A stretch of DNA of 64,000 nt from JANXLS01 sp035308565 (GTDB taxonomy: Bacteria > Planctomycetota > SZUA-567 > H5-PLA8). The notes under the pieces were generated by a model. That model ran no database searches. It had not been told where the DNA came from and was given only the letters and a program-made list of their open reading frames with translations. Shown piece by piece: positions 1 to 7,132 of this stretch. The first letter of the stretch is position 1, and each line of letters begins with the position of its first letter. The stretch covers positions 15,191-79,190 of the forward strand of contig DATGGK010000056.1 of assembly GCA_035308565.1 (NCBI GenBank), given 5' to 3'. The position numbers were made by a program, and so were the translations under genes.

Positions 1-1
1 C

Positions 2-103
2 CGCGCTGCGCGCATTGCCGTCGGCGCCGCGGACGAAGCCCCGATCGATGCGGCGGTGATGGCGATTGTGGATGGGATGGAGGTGGATAAGAAGGCGGGG
101 TGA
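2..103 (+). CDS. C-terminal end of an unidentified protein (partial)
   Basis: An open frame enters from the left edge and ends at a TGA after 33 codons. It reads as an Ala-rich tail (VGAADEAPIDAAVMAIVDGM) that ends in a short basic stretch. Codon use matches the coding regions around it. Too little is present to name the family. The toxin remnant follows 45 nt downstream on the same strand. Confidence 0.5.
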   Translation, partial: RAARIAVGAADEAPIDAAVMAIVDGMEVDKKAG

Positions 104-147
104 GAAATGTGACATTCCTGCCGATTTGAAAACCGGAGTTAATATCA

Positions 148-636
148 ATGCTCGCAGAACCATTAAACAACGCGCAGCTAAAGGAAGTTCTTATCAGGGC
201 ACTTGCTGCCGTAAAGGTGCGCTACTCAATACACGCAGAACGGGAAATGCAAAAGGATTGGGTGCAGCACCGGACTTGCAGTTGCCCTCTCCCTTCGGGA
301 GAGGGCCGACGCATGTACTCATGCGCGGGGTGAGGGGAATTCGGCGCTCGAATAAGATTCCCGCGCTTCCCCTCACCCCGCGAGCGAGTACGCTCATTCC
401 CCCTCTCCCCGTGGGAGAGGGGGAATGAGCCGCAACTCCGGTGATGCACCCAAAAGGATTTGCTTACAAGAACTGATGTAGAGTATGTACTTCGCGCCGG
501 TAGAATGTACGAGCCGGCAGAGATGGAGAACGGAACATGGCGTTATCGGATTCGAAATCAGCGGATCGTGGTCGTGGCGGCGCTGCGATCCGAAACGGAG
601 GCGACCGTCGTAACGGCGTGGAGGCTACGCAGATGA
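148..636 (+). pseudogene. MqsR/DUF4258-type toxin gene interrupted by a MITE
   Basis: The frame opens with MLAEPLNNAQLKEVLIRALA and reaches RYSIHAEREMQKD, the conserved 'SxHAxxRM' start of DUF4258/MqsR-like RNase toxins. It then runs into a 192-bp insertion and stops at a TGA at 331-333. Beyond the insertion the same frame resumes at LTRTDVEYVLRAGRMYEP and ends with RIVVVAALRSETEATVVTAW, the usual C-terminal strands of this family. Removing 260-460 (element plus one target copy, 201 nt) restores one continuous protein of about 95 residues. The stop overlaps the antitoxin start as ATGA, the normal toxin-antitoxin arrangement. The toxin is therefore probably inactive as it stands. I infer loss of function from the in-frame stop only. 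Confidence 0.85.
260..451. mobile_element. 192-bp MITE-like element with TIRs and 9-bp target duplication
   Basis: The left end begins GGGTGCAGCACCGG and the right end, reverse complemented, begins GGGTGCATCACCGG. The match continues imperfectly for about 24 nt (ACTTGCAGTTG against AGTTGCGG). The flanks are identical: AAAAGGATT at 251-259 and 452-460. The interior is two inverted copies of a REP-like hairpin unit (CCCTCTCCC..GGGAGAGGG followed by GCGGGGTGAGGGG). It encodes no protein of note and must be moved in trans. A related single unit lies near 31.15 kb. An even-sized TSD (10 bp including a shared C) is also possible. Confidence 0.85.
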
Positions 637-1172
637 ATCGTTGCCTGCAGTGCGGTACGGCTATGATTGTACACATCGAAAATTACAAAGACAGTTTGCT
701 TGGCGTGCCTGCGCTTCTTCTTGGTATCGAGATCTACCGCTGTCCAAATTGCGGTGAATACGAAATCGTCATCCCATGCCATAGCGGGTTGCTGCGCTTC
801 ATTGCGCATAAATTACTTGAGAAGCCCTCGCGCTTCGCCGGCAACGAAATCGCATATTTGCGCAAATACCTTGACATGACGGCAGACGAGCTTGCGAAGC
901 AAATTGGCGTCAAGCGGGGCACGATCTCGCGGTGGGAAAGAAATAGCGAGCGTATTGGCATCGTCGCGGACCGGTTGCTCCGCATGCTCGTTTATTGTGC
1001 GAAGCCGAATGCGGGTTTCCCGGCCGAAAAATTCTCGCGAATTTCATCGCGTGTCGGTAATCCGCTCAAGTTTGTATTGCGGTTCAATGGGACGGAGTGG
1101 GAGACTGTTGAGCAAGTCAACGGTAAAAACACGAAGCGCTACTTTAACCCTTCACACGCGCTGGCAAGCTGA
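633..1172 (+). CDS. MqsA-family antitoxin (YgiT-type zinc finger plus HTH)
   Basis: This 179-residue protein starts at the ATG overlapping the toxin stop (ATGA). The N-terminal part holds two CxxC pairs (MNRCLQCGTAM and YRCPNCGEYE), the zinc-binding fold of YgiT/MqsA antitoxins. Residues about 75-125 form an XRE-type helix-turn-helix (LRKYLDMTADELAKQIGVKRG, then TISRWER). In this family the zinc domain binds the toxin and the HTH represses the operon. The toxin partner upstream is broken by a MITE, so the gene now looks like an orphan antitoxin or regulator. It is longer than MqsA (about 131 residues), with an extra C-terminal segment of unknown role. A longer in-frame reading from upstream is only toxin sequence in another frame. 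Confidence 0.87.
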   Translation: MNRCLQCGTAMIVHIENYKDSLLGVPALLLGIEIYRCPNCGEYEIVIPCHSGLLRFIAHKLLEKPSRFAGNEIAYLRKYLDMTADELAKQIGVKRGTISRWERNSERIGIVADRLLRMLVYCAKPNAGFPAEKFSRISSRVGNPLKFVLRFNGTEWETVEQVNGKNTKRYFNPSHALAS

Positions 1173-1182
1173 ACTTGTTTTG

Positions 1183-2100
1183 TCACGCAAACGCATTCCC
1201 ATTCTGCCACCCCGTTTTCCCCGTCACGCGAAAATGTTCCAGCCGCCGGATCGCCAATTCGCAGAAAATCGGATCGGTGTCGAGCGTGAAACACTCCCGT
1301 CCGAGCCGCTCGCAGGCCAGCAGCGTCGTGCCTGAATGCGCGAAAAAGTCGATCACCGCGTCGCCGGCGTTGGAACTCGCGCGCACGATTCGCTCGATGC
1401 ATTTCAACGGCTTCTGCGCGTAGCAGCCGCTCACGTTTTCCTGCATTCGGTAGAAGACCTGCTGAATGTCCACCCACACGTTCCCCGCGCGGATGTTTTC
1501 GTTTTTTCCGCGCTCGATATTTTCGGTGAGCTCGCCGCCGACATTTTTGTAATAGCCGCGCAGAATTTTGGGAATATCCGTGTATTCGGCCTCAATGTTG
1601 AACGCCGCATTGCCGCGCTCGTAGTAGAGCAGCTCCTGGCGCACCGCCATCCAATTCTTCTGCGTGCCGAAACCGCGCTGGTTGCGCATGGTAATGAATG
1701 ATCGCGGGCGAAAATCGAAGCCGCGCATCATCAGCATGAAATCCGGCAGCGGCTGAAAGTCGTCGTTCTGGTCCGCGCCCAGCCACACATACAGCGCCGC
1801 ATCCGGCGCGAGCGCCGCCTGGGTCGTCTCGATCCAGCGCCGGCACCACTCAATGTACGCCTCGACCGAACGCCGTTCGAAAACCGCGAGATTGTACGGC
1901 GGATCGTGAATCGCCAGAGTAGCCGCGCGCCCGCTCATCAGTGCCGCCACCGCGCTCGCGTCCGTCGCATCCACGCATCCGACGCCGTGCTTTCCCAATG
2001 GATCGCGCCAAATTTCACCGGGCTTCAAGCGGCAATGGGGCAGCAAGTGAGCGCGCAATTCAGGCGCCGTATCGAGCCGGGGCAGGGGAGAGTTATGCAT
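1183..2100 (-). CDS. Solitary site-specific DNA methyltransferase (beta-class N6-A/N4-C)
   Basis: This 305-residue protein carries the catalytic motif DPPY near residue 90 (TLAIHDPPYNLAV). The AdoMet-binding motif comes later, near residue 260 (DAVIDFFAHSGTTLLACERLGR). That order, motif IV before motif I, defines the beta class of amino-methyltransferases (N6-adenine or N4-cytosine). No restriction endonuclease gene is adjacent, so it is an orphan enzyme that may act in epigenetic marking, or a remnant of a restriction system. It sits beside the damaged toxin-antitoxin pair, a typical accessory-gene setting. The C-terminal end converges with the antitoxin gene with 10 nt between them. No clear Shine-Dalgarno sequence precedes the ATG. 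Confidence 0.88.
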   Translation of the reverse strand: MHNSPLPRLDTAPELRAHLLPHCRLKPGEIWRDPLGKHGVGCVDATDASAVAALMSGRAATLAIHDPPYNLAVFERRSVEAYIEWCRRWIETTQAALAPDAALYVWLGADQNDDFQPLPDFMLMMRGFDFRPRSFITMRNQRGFGTQKNWMAVRQELLYYERGNAAFNIEAEYTDIPKILRGYYKNVGGELTENIERGKNENIRAGNVWVDIQQVFYRMQENVSGCYAQKPLKCIERIVRASSNAGDAVIDFFAHSGTTLLACERLGRECFTLDTDPIFCELAIRRLEHFRVTGKTGWQNGNAFA

Positions 2101-2136
2101 TCAAGCTTTTTTTCCGCGCCCCCGCGCCTCCGCGTG

Positions 2137-2177
2137 AGAAAAAAAACGGCCCCGCGCAGCTCTTGCGCGAGGCCGTT
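2137..2177 (-). terminator. Rho-independent terminator of the GAPDH gene
   Basis: Read on the minus strand, AACGGCCTCGCGC pairs with GCGCGGGGCCGTT around a short loop and is followed directly by a run of eight T. It lies 20-60 nt past the GAPDH stop codon. Confidence 0.85.
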
Positions 2178-2199
2178 CTAATCGCCAATGTCCAGTCGT

Positions 2200-3216
2200 T
2201 TACATTCTCGCCGCCAGCGCCGCCAAATCCGCCATGCGGTTGCTGAAGCCCCATTCGTTGTCGTACCAGCTCACCACTTTCACCACGCGCTTCTGGACCA
2301 CGTTGGTCAGCAAACTGTCCACAATCGAACTGTGCGAATCGTGCACGATATCGCTGCTGACGATCGGGTCCGCCGTGTAGCCCAGAATCCCCTTCATCGG
2401 CCCATCGCTGGCCGCTTTGAGCGCCGCGTTGACTTCTTCTTTCGTCACGTCTTTCGCGACTTCGATCGCACAGTCGATCAGCGAACCCGTCGGCACCGGC
2501 ACGCGGAACGCCACGCCTTCGATCTTTCCTTTCAATTCCGGAATCACTTCGCTGATCGCCTTGCTCATCCCCGTCGTCGTGGGAATGATGTTGACCCCGG
2601 CGGCGCGCGCCCTGCGCAGGTCTTCGTGAATCAAATCGTTGACTTTTTGGTCGTTCGTGTACGCATGGATCGTGCTCACGTAGCCTTTGACGATGCCGAA
2701 GCTGTCGTTGAGCACCTTCATCACCGGCGCGGTGCAGTTGGTCGTGCAGCTCGCGTTTGAAAACGTGAGGTGCTCGGGCTTGAGATCTTTCTCGTTGACG
2801 CCGAAGACGATCGTCGCGTCCACGCCTTCTTTGGACGGCGCGCTCAGCAGCACTTTCTTGGCGCCGGCGGTGAGGTGATCGCCGAATCCGCCCTTGTCGC
2901 TATGCCGAGCCGTGAACAGCCCCGTGCATTCGGCGCAGATGGCGACTTCAAGCTTGCCCCACGGCAAATCCTTCGGCGCGCGAATTTTGCTCACGGCAAT
3001 CTTGTGCCCGTTGACAATCAAATGATCGCCTTCCGCGGCCACTTCGCCCGGGAAACGCCCGTGCACGGAATCGTATTTCAATAAATGAGCCAGGTGCCTG
3101 GCGTCCGTCAGGTCGTTGATCCCGACCACGTCAAAATCCTTCGGGCGCGTCGCCAGCACTCTGAAGAACAACCGTCCGATGCGGCCGAAGCCGTTGATAC
3201 CCACTCGAATTCCCAT
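2200..3216 (-). CDS. gap: Glyceraldehyde-3-phosphate dehydrogenase, type I
   Basis: A 338-residue enzyme that oxidises glyceraldehyde 3-phosphate to 1,3-bisphosphoglycerate with NAD(P) in glycolysis. The start is the ATG of MGIRVGINGFGRIGRL, the dinucleotide-binding motif, with GGGAG upstream. An in-frame extension further upstream is only antisense to the aldolase gene. The catalytic cysteine lies in SNASCTTNCTAPV, and the usual S-loop and C-terminal WYDNEWGFSNRM are present. Length and motifs match type I GapA. It is divergent from the class I aldolase gene, so two consecutive glycolytic steps share a 208-nt promoter region. A clear terminator follows. Confidence 0.97.
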   Translation of the reverse strand: MGIRVGINGFGRIGRLFFRVLATRPKDFDVVGINDLTDARHLAHLLKYDSVHGRFPGEVAAEGDHLIVNGHKIAVSKIRAPKDLPWGKLEVAICAECTGLFTARHSDKGGFGDHLTAGAKKVLLSAPSKEGVDATIVFGVNEKDLKPEHLTFSNASCTTNCTAPVMKVLNDSFGIVKGYVSTIHAYTNDQKVNDLIHEDLRRARAAGVNIIPTTTGMSKAISEVIPELKGKIEGVAFRVPVPTGSLIDCAIEVAKDVTKEEVNAALKAASDGPMKGILGYTADPIVSSDIVHDSHSSIVDSLLTNVVQKRVVKVVSWYDNEWGFSNRMADLAALAARM

Positions 3217-3357
3217 TGCAATTCTCCCAACAAAAAGCCGCACCAGATTCAGCGCCAATGCCGAAGGAAGGGGCGGCGTGTCTGTGATAAAGCCGCAAAT
3301 AATCTTAGCGCGCGGCGAGGCGGAGTCAACAAATCTGCGATAACTTGTGCCAAGAAA

Positions 3358-3389
3358 TTGCCTGATTGAAGCGCTATTTCGTGTATAAA
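3358..3389 (+). promoter_or_regulatory. Putative sigma70-like promoter of the aldolase gene
   Basis: A TATAAA hexamer at 3384-3389 lies 35 nt before the aldolase ATG, in the most AT-rich part of the gap-aldolase intergenic region. TTGCCT at 3358-3363 is the best -35 match, but its 20-nt spacing is longer than ideal. An AAGGAG ribosome site precedes the start codon. Confidence 0.35.
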
Positions 3390-3424
3390 AGACGTTCACA
3401 AACAAGCGCAAAGAAGGAGCATCC

Positions 3425-4267
3425 ATGTCCACCCTTTCCCCAAAACCCCGCCTCAACCGCCTCTTCGCCGCCAGCGGCAAATGTTTCGACGTCGCCATCG
3501 ACCACGGTTTTTTCAACGAACTCTCCTTCTTAAGCGGCATCGAAAGCATGGAAAAAGCCATCGCCACCATCGTCGCCGCCAATCCCGACGCGATTCAACT
3601 CACCGTTGGCCAAGCCGAAATTCTGCAGCGGATTCCCGGCAAACAAAAACCCTCGCTGGTCCTGCGTACCGATGTTGCTAACGTATACGGCAGCGTGCTG
3701 CCGCGCTTTCTCTTCAGCAAACTCATCGACGACGCCGTCGAACAGGCGCTGCGCCTCGATGCCGCGTGCGTCGTCGTGAATCTGCTGCTGCTCCCCAATC
3801 AGCCCGAACTGCATCACGCCTGCATCGAAAACATCTGCAAACTCAAACCCGCCTGCGACCGCTACGCCATGCCGCTGATGATCGAACCGCTGGTCATGCA
3901 GCCCAATGAAAAGAAGGGCGGCTACATGGTCGATGGCGACCTCAACAAAATTCTCCCGCTCGTGCGCCAGGCGCGCGAACTCGGTGCCGACATCATCAAA
4001 GCAGACCCCTGCGACGACGTGACGCAGTATCACAAAGTCATCGAAGCCGCCGGCGTACCGGTGCTCCCGCGCGGCGGCGGCCGCGCGCCGGACCGAGAAA
4101 TCTTTGAACGCACTGTCGAATTGATGAAGCTTGGCTCCAGCGGCATCGTTTACGGCCGCAACGTGATTCAGCACGCGAATCCAAAGGGCATGACGGAAGC
4201 ATTCATGGCGATCGTTCATCGCGGAGCGGGGGTGGAGGACGCGATGAGGATTGTAAGCGCGAAGTGA
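3425..4267 (+). CDS. Class I fructose-bisphosphate aldolase, DhnA/DeoC-type
   Basis: A 280-residue TIM-barrel aldolase of the archaeal-type class I family (FbaB/DhnA/LsrF-like). It would cleave fructose 1,6-bisphosphate to triose phosphates through a Schiff-base lysine. Visible motifs are the N-terminal VAIDHG, the strand with the likely Schiff-base lysine in ADIIKADPCDD (about residue 192), and the phosphate-binding GGGRAPD and GIVYGRNVIQHANP. Its divergent pairing with GAPDH supports a glycolytic role. The LsrF thiolase branch shares this fold and cannot be fully excluded by eye. A good AAGGAG precedes the start. Confidence 0.85.
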   Translation: MSTLSPKPRLNRLFAASGKCFDVAIDHGFFNELSFLSGIESMEKAIATIVAANPDAIQLTVGQAEILQRIPGKQKPSLVLRTDVANVYGSVLPRFLFSKLIDDAVEQALRLDAACVVVNLLLLPNQPELHHACIENICKLKPACDRYAMPLMIEPLVMQPNEKKGGYMVDGDLNKILPLVRQARELGADIIKADPCDDVTQYHKVIEAAGVPVLPRGGGRAPDREIFERTVELMKLGSSGIVYGRNVIQHANPKGMTEAFMAIVHRGAGVEDAMRIVSAK

Positions 4268-4278
4268 TGTTGAGGTTG

Positions 4279-4284
4279 TATAAT
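4279..4284 (+). promoter_or_regulatory. Consensus -10 hexamer (TATAAT) before the DUF4058-like gene
   Basis: A perfect TATAAT lies 26 nt before the next ATG and only 12 nt after the aldolase stop codon. The best upstream -35 match (TTGTAA at 4251-4256) is 22 nt away, so the assignment is tentative. Confidence 0.35.
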
Positions 4285-4309
4285 ATGGTCCGCAAACGAA
4301 GGGGGCACT

Positions 4310-5065
4310 ATGCCGGTTCACAATTGGAAAGGAATTGAAGACGGGATTTTTCATGACCTGCACGGCGCGTGGATTCAACAAATTCGCAAGGCGCTCAATT
4401 CCGGTCTGCTTCCCCGCGGTTTTGAAGCGAAGTCCGAGCAGCGGTCCGCGCAGATTATTCCTGATGTGCTCACCTTGGAAATGAACCCCCTGAAGGGGCG
4501 GAAAGCAATCGACGAATTGAGTGGCGGAACGGCAGTCCTGGCGCCGCCGAAAGCTGTGTTAAAAACCAGCTTGGATATGCTGTCGTATGCAAACAGACAA
4601 AACAGGATTGTGATTCAGCACGCGTCGGGGAAAAAAGTTGTCGGCGTCTTCGAGATCGTGTCACGGGGAAACAAGTCGGGCCGCGGCAATTTGAACGAGT
4701 TCATTGCCAAAGCTTGGTCGTGTTTGCAGCAGGGAATTCACTTTTCCTACGTCGATGTTCACCCACCGGGCTTGCTGGACCCATGCGGTATTCACGGTGA
4801 AATCTGTTTCGAAAGCGGTCACGAGCCGCCGAAACTCCCCCGCACAAAAAAACTCTGCGCCGCGGGATATGAAGCAACCGAGACAATTACTGCGTTTGTA
4901 AATCCGTTTGGCGTTGGCGACCTTATTCCCGAAACGCCGCTATTCCTTCGACGCGGCTTTCATGTCATGCTGCCGCTGGAGCAAACTTACAACGAAGCAT
5001 TTACATACTTCGGTGAAGAATCGAAGGAAATCGTAGAGCACAACACACACGCTTCCTCCCGGTAA
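4310..5065 (+). CDS. DUF4058-like protein of unknown function
   Basis: A 251-residue protein beginning MPVHNWKGIEDGIFHDLHGAWI, followed by IRKALNSGLLPRGF and IPDVLTLEM. This pattern is common in a DUF4058-like family found mainly in planctomycetes and cyanobacteria. It has no signal peptide and no membrane segment. The middle (RIVIQHASGKKVVGVFEIVSRGNKS) resembles a PD-(D/E)XK-type core in spacing (VGVFEIVSRGNK). That similarity is a visual impression only. It lies between the aldolase and a Gfo/Idh/MocA oxidoreductase on the same strand, with short gaps. The function is unknown and the family name is given from the N-terminal motif. Confidence 0.65.
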   Translation: MPVHNWKGIEDGIFHDLHGAWIQQIRKALNSGLLPRGFEAKSEQRSAQIIPDVLTLEMNPLKGRKAIDELSGGTAVLAPPKAVLKTSLDMLSYANRQNRIVIQHASGKKVVGVFEIVSRGNKSGRGNLNEFIAKAWSCLQQGIHFSYVDVHPPGLLDPCGIHGEICFESGHEPPKLPRTKKLCAAGYEATETITAFVNPFGVGDLIPETPLFLRRGFHVMLPLEQTYNEAFTYFGEESKEIVEHNTHASSR

Positions 5066-5089
5066 ACATCGTTCGCGAGTATTGCTTCC

Positions 5090-6244
5090 ATGCACACTAT
5101 TCGTTTCGGAATCATCGGCTGCGGCCTCATGGGCCGCGAATTCGCCTCCGCCGCCGCGCGCTGGTGCCACCTACTGGACCTAAACGTCCGACCGGAGATC
5201 GTCGCCATTTGCGACAAAAACGCGGAACTCTTCGGTTGGTACAAAAAGAATTTCCCGTCAATCCAATTCTACACGAGCGAACACAAGGAACTCCTCGCGC
5301 GCAGCGATGTGGCCGCCGTCTACTGCGCCGTGCCGCACAATCTCCACGCCGAAATCTACGAAGACATCATCCGCGCAAGGAAGCATCTCCTCGGCGAAAA
5401 ACCGTTTGGCATCGACAAAGCCGCCAACGATCGCATCCTCGCCGCCATCGCCGCGCATCCGAACGTCTTCGTGCGCTGCTCGTCGGAATTCCCTTATTTC
5501 CCCGCCGTGCAGCGCATCGTCGCCGCGGCGCGCGCGAAAAAATTTGGCATGATCCTCGAAGCGGAATCCGGATTTCATCATTCGTCCGACATCGATCCGA
5601 ACAAGCCCATTAATTGGAAGCGCATGATCCGCTTCAACGGCGAATACGGCTGCATGGGCGATCTGGGCATGCACACGCTGCACGTGCCGCTGCGCCTGGG
5701 CTGGATGCCGCTGGACGTGCGCGCGCTGCTGATGAAGGCCGTCAAAGAACGCCCCGGCAAAGACGGCAAGCTCGAACCCTGCGAAACCTGGGACAATGCG
5801 ATCCTGCAATGCAACGCCCGCGATACGCTCGACACCGGCGGCGGCGGAACCTTCCCGCTGACGATCACCACCAAACGCATTTCGCCGGGCGACACCGATA
5901 ACTGGTTCCTGCGCGTCCGCGGCACGCGCCTCTCGATGGAATTTTCAACGAAAGAACCGAAGACCATCCGCTGGATGGAGTACGCGCCTGGCGGCGAGCA
6001 GGCCTGGAAAAGCGAAGAACTCGGCTACGCCGCGCCCTTCAAATCAATCACCGGCCACATCTTCGAATTCGGTTTCACCGACGCGATCCTGCAAATGTGG
6101 GCCGCGTTCTGCGTGGAACTGACCGAAGGCGCGAAAGCCGTGCCGTTCGGGTGCGTCACACCGGAAGAGACGCGCGTGAGCCATAAGCTTTTCACCGCGG
6201 CGTTGGAATCGCAGAAGGGGAATAAGGTGGTAAATCTGGAATGA
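5090..6244 (+). CDS. Gfo/Idh/MocA family oxidoreductase
   Basis: A 384-residue NAD(P)-dependent sugar or cyclitol dehydrogenase-like protein. The Rossmann motif GIIGCGLMGREFA opens the N-terminal domain. GEKPFG (about residue 105) is the family EKP motif, whose lysine is usually catalytic. The C-terminal alpha/beta domain (from about residue 150) has GDLGMHTLHVPL, where the family normally carries the second catalytic histidine. There is no twin-arginine signal, so the protein is probably cytoplasmic. The substrate cannot be read from the sequence. The stop overlaps the next gene's ATG by 4 nt (ATGA), indicating an operon with two or three small proteins. Confidence 0.9.
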   Translation: MHTIRFGIIGCGLMGREFASAAARWCHLLDLNVRPEIVAICDKNAELFGWYKKNFPSIQFYTSEHKELLARSDVAAVYCAVPHNLHAEIYEDIIRARKHLLGEKPFGIDKAANDRILAAIAAHPNVFVRCSSEFPYFPAVQRIVAAARAKKFGMILEAESGFHHSSDIDPNKPINWKRMIRFNGEYGCMGDLGMHTLHVPLRLGWMPLDVRALLMKAVKERPGKDGKLEPCETWDNAILQCNARDTLDTGGGGTFPLTITTKRISPGDTDNWFLRVRGTRLSMEFSTKEPKTIRWMEYAPGGEQAWKSEELGYAAPFKSITGHIFEFGFTDAILQMWAAFCVELTEGAKAVPFGCVTPEETRVSHKLFTAALESQKGNKVVNLE

Positions 6245-6597
6245 AGTCAATGCGCGATCTGCCAAAGAAGCGGCCACTGTTTCAGATACATCTCTCCACT
6301 GCCATCGTGTTGATGTTCGCGGCTGGAGCGATGATTTGGGCGAACGCGGTTCCAAAAAAAGTGTTCGAAGGAAAAAACCCATTTACCGGAGGCGTTTGGC
6401 AAGACAAGGTGTATGGTTGGCCAATCTATACGATGATGCGCACCGAGGGTGATATCGAAGTTAAGCCTGAACGGCAAGGCTCGTTTCTTGTTTCCGGCAT
6501 AATCAATGGTATCCCATGTTTGTTCCTGTTGGTTTTATTAGCTCACATTTGCGAGCGGTACATCTTTAGTCGCGAAGTGCGAAAGGAGGAACGGTGA
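6241..6597 (+). CDS. Small two-pass membrane protein with FQIHLSTAIVLMF motif
   Basis: A 118-residue protein with an N-terminal membrane segment (FQIHLSTAIVLMFAAGAMIW) and a second near the C-terminus (GIINGIPCLFLLVLLAHI). About 55 residues lie between them, probably outside the cytoplasm, and the tail is charged (ERYIFSREVRKEER). The N-terminal motif recurs in the 149-residue protein at 14.4-14.8 kb, so the two are paralogues of one lineage-specific family. It is translationally coupled on both sides (ATGA overlap upstream, GTGA overlap downstream). The function is unknown. Confidence 0.7.
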   Translation: MKSMRDLPKKRPLFQIHLSTAIVLMFAAGAMIWANAVPKKVFEGKNPFTGGVWQDKVYGWPIYTMMRTEGDIEVKPERQGSFLVSGIINGIPCLFLLVLLAHICERYIFSREVRKEER

Positions 6598-6857
6598 AAA
6601 AGAGATCCACGCGCGGGCCTACGAAGCACGATGCGTCGCGCGGCGCCGCAGTTCACCAGTTTATAGTGCGTGAAAGGATCGCCGAGATAAATTCTCGCGC
6701 CATGAAAGTGCTTATGAAAGAACTCGGACCGGGCGACTTCGTCCGTTTCATGGCGCAGAATTTTTCCGGCAAGCGCGACTACTCGCGCGACCGACATAAG
6801 TTGAACCGAAATTTAACGCTCGACGACATCAAAGCAAAACTTGAGCAAAAGAAATAG
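6594..6857 (+). CDS. Small charged protein of an antitoxin-like family
   Basis: An 87-residue protein starting at a GTG that overlaps the previous stop and follows a perfect AAAGGAGG ribosome site. The core INSRAMKVLMKELGPGDFVRF is followed by GKRDYSRDRHKLNRNLTLDDI. From memory this resembles a family of short cyanobacterial and planctomycete proteins with 'LGxxxxIRFL...GDYTxERHxWL' that is often considered antitoxin-like. It has no signal or membrane segment. Its coupling to a membrane protein rather than a PIN or RelE toxin is not typical for an antitoxin, so the role remains open. Confidence 0.65.
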   Translation: MKKRSTRGPTKHDASRGAAVHQFIVRERIAEINSRAMKVLMKELGPGDFVRFMAQNFSGKRDYSRDRHKLNRNLTLDDIKAKLEQKK

Positions 6858-6871
6858 CCAAAGTGCAGGCG

Positions 6872-6982
6872 ATGCAAAAGAGAACAAAACGCGCAGCCGA
6901 AAAAAAAGAACTCGGCATCGACGAACAATTAATGATGACCGCTGCCAGAGGCACGAATGGCGACATCGTCGAAAAGAAATGA
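6872..6982 (+). CDS. Possible 36-residue basic peptide
   Basis: A short frame (MQKRTKRAAEKKELGIDEQL...) begins 15 nt after the preceding stop, on the same strand, and ends just before a strong bidirectional hairpin. It has coding-like composition but only a weak ribosome site (GCAGGCG). It could be a small operon member or chance. A GTG start three codons upstream is an alternative. Confidence 0.3.
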   Translation: MQKRTKRAAEKKELGIDEQLMMTAARGTNGDIVEKK

Positions 6983-7022
6983 GCGCCGATGCGTTAAATC
7001 GACTTTGCAATCAGCCGCAAAC

Positions 7023-7051
7023 GAAACGGCCCGCGCAGCGCGGGCCGTTTC
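7023..7051. terminator. Bidirectional hairpin between convergent operons
   Basis: GAAACGGCCCGCGC pairs perfectly with GCGCGGGCCGTTTC with almost no loop. It lies between the end of the small-protein operon (plus strand) and mnmG (minus strand), so it can stop transcription both ways. The T-tract is short on either strand. A repeat of the type CTTCGCGCCTTTGCGTGAG follows at about 7105-7126, with a relative at about 2115-2140. Confidence 0.65.
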
Positions 7052-7132
7052 TAAAATCCAATTCGCGAGGATTCTCGCGATTCGTTGTTCCTCCCGCTCT
7101 TTGCGCCTTCGCGCCTTTGCGTGAGAATAAAT

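Noticed and set aside
66..449. Long overlapping frames on both strands across the first 450 bases
   Set aside because: They run through the palindromic MITE and read its GC-rich hairpins as Pro/Arg-rich peptides. They have no family similarity, and the toxin frame explains the locus.
3217..3582. N-terminal extension of the GAPDH frame
   Set aside because: The extra residues are antisense to the aldolase gene. The ATG at 3216 has a GGGAG ribosome site and begins the normal NAD-binding motif.
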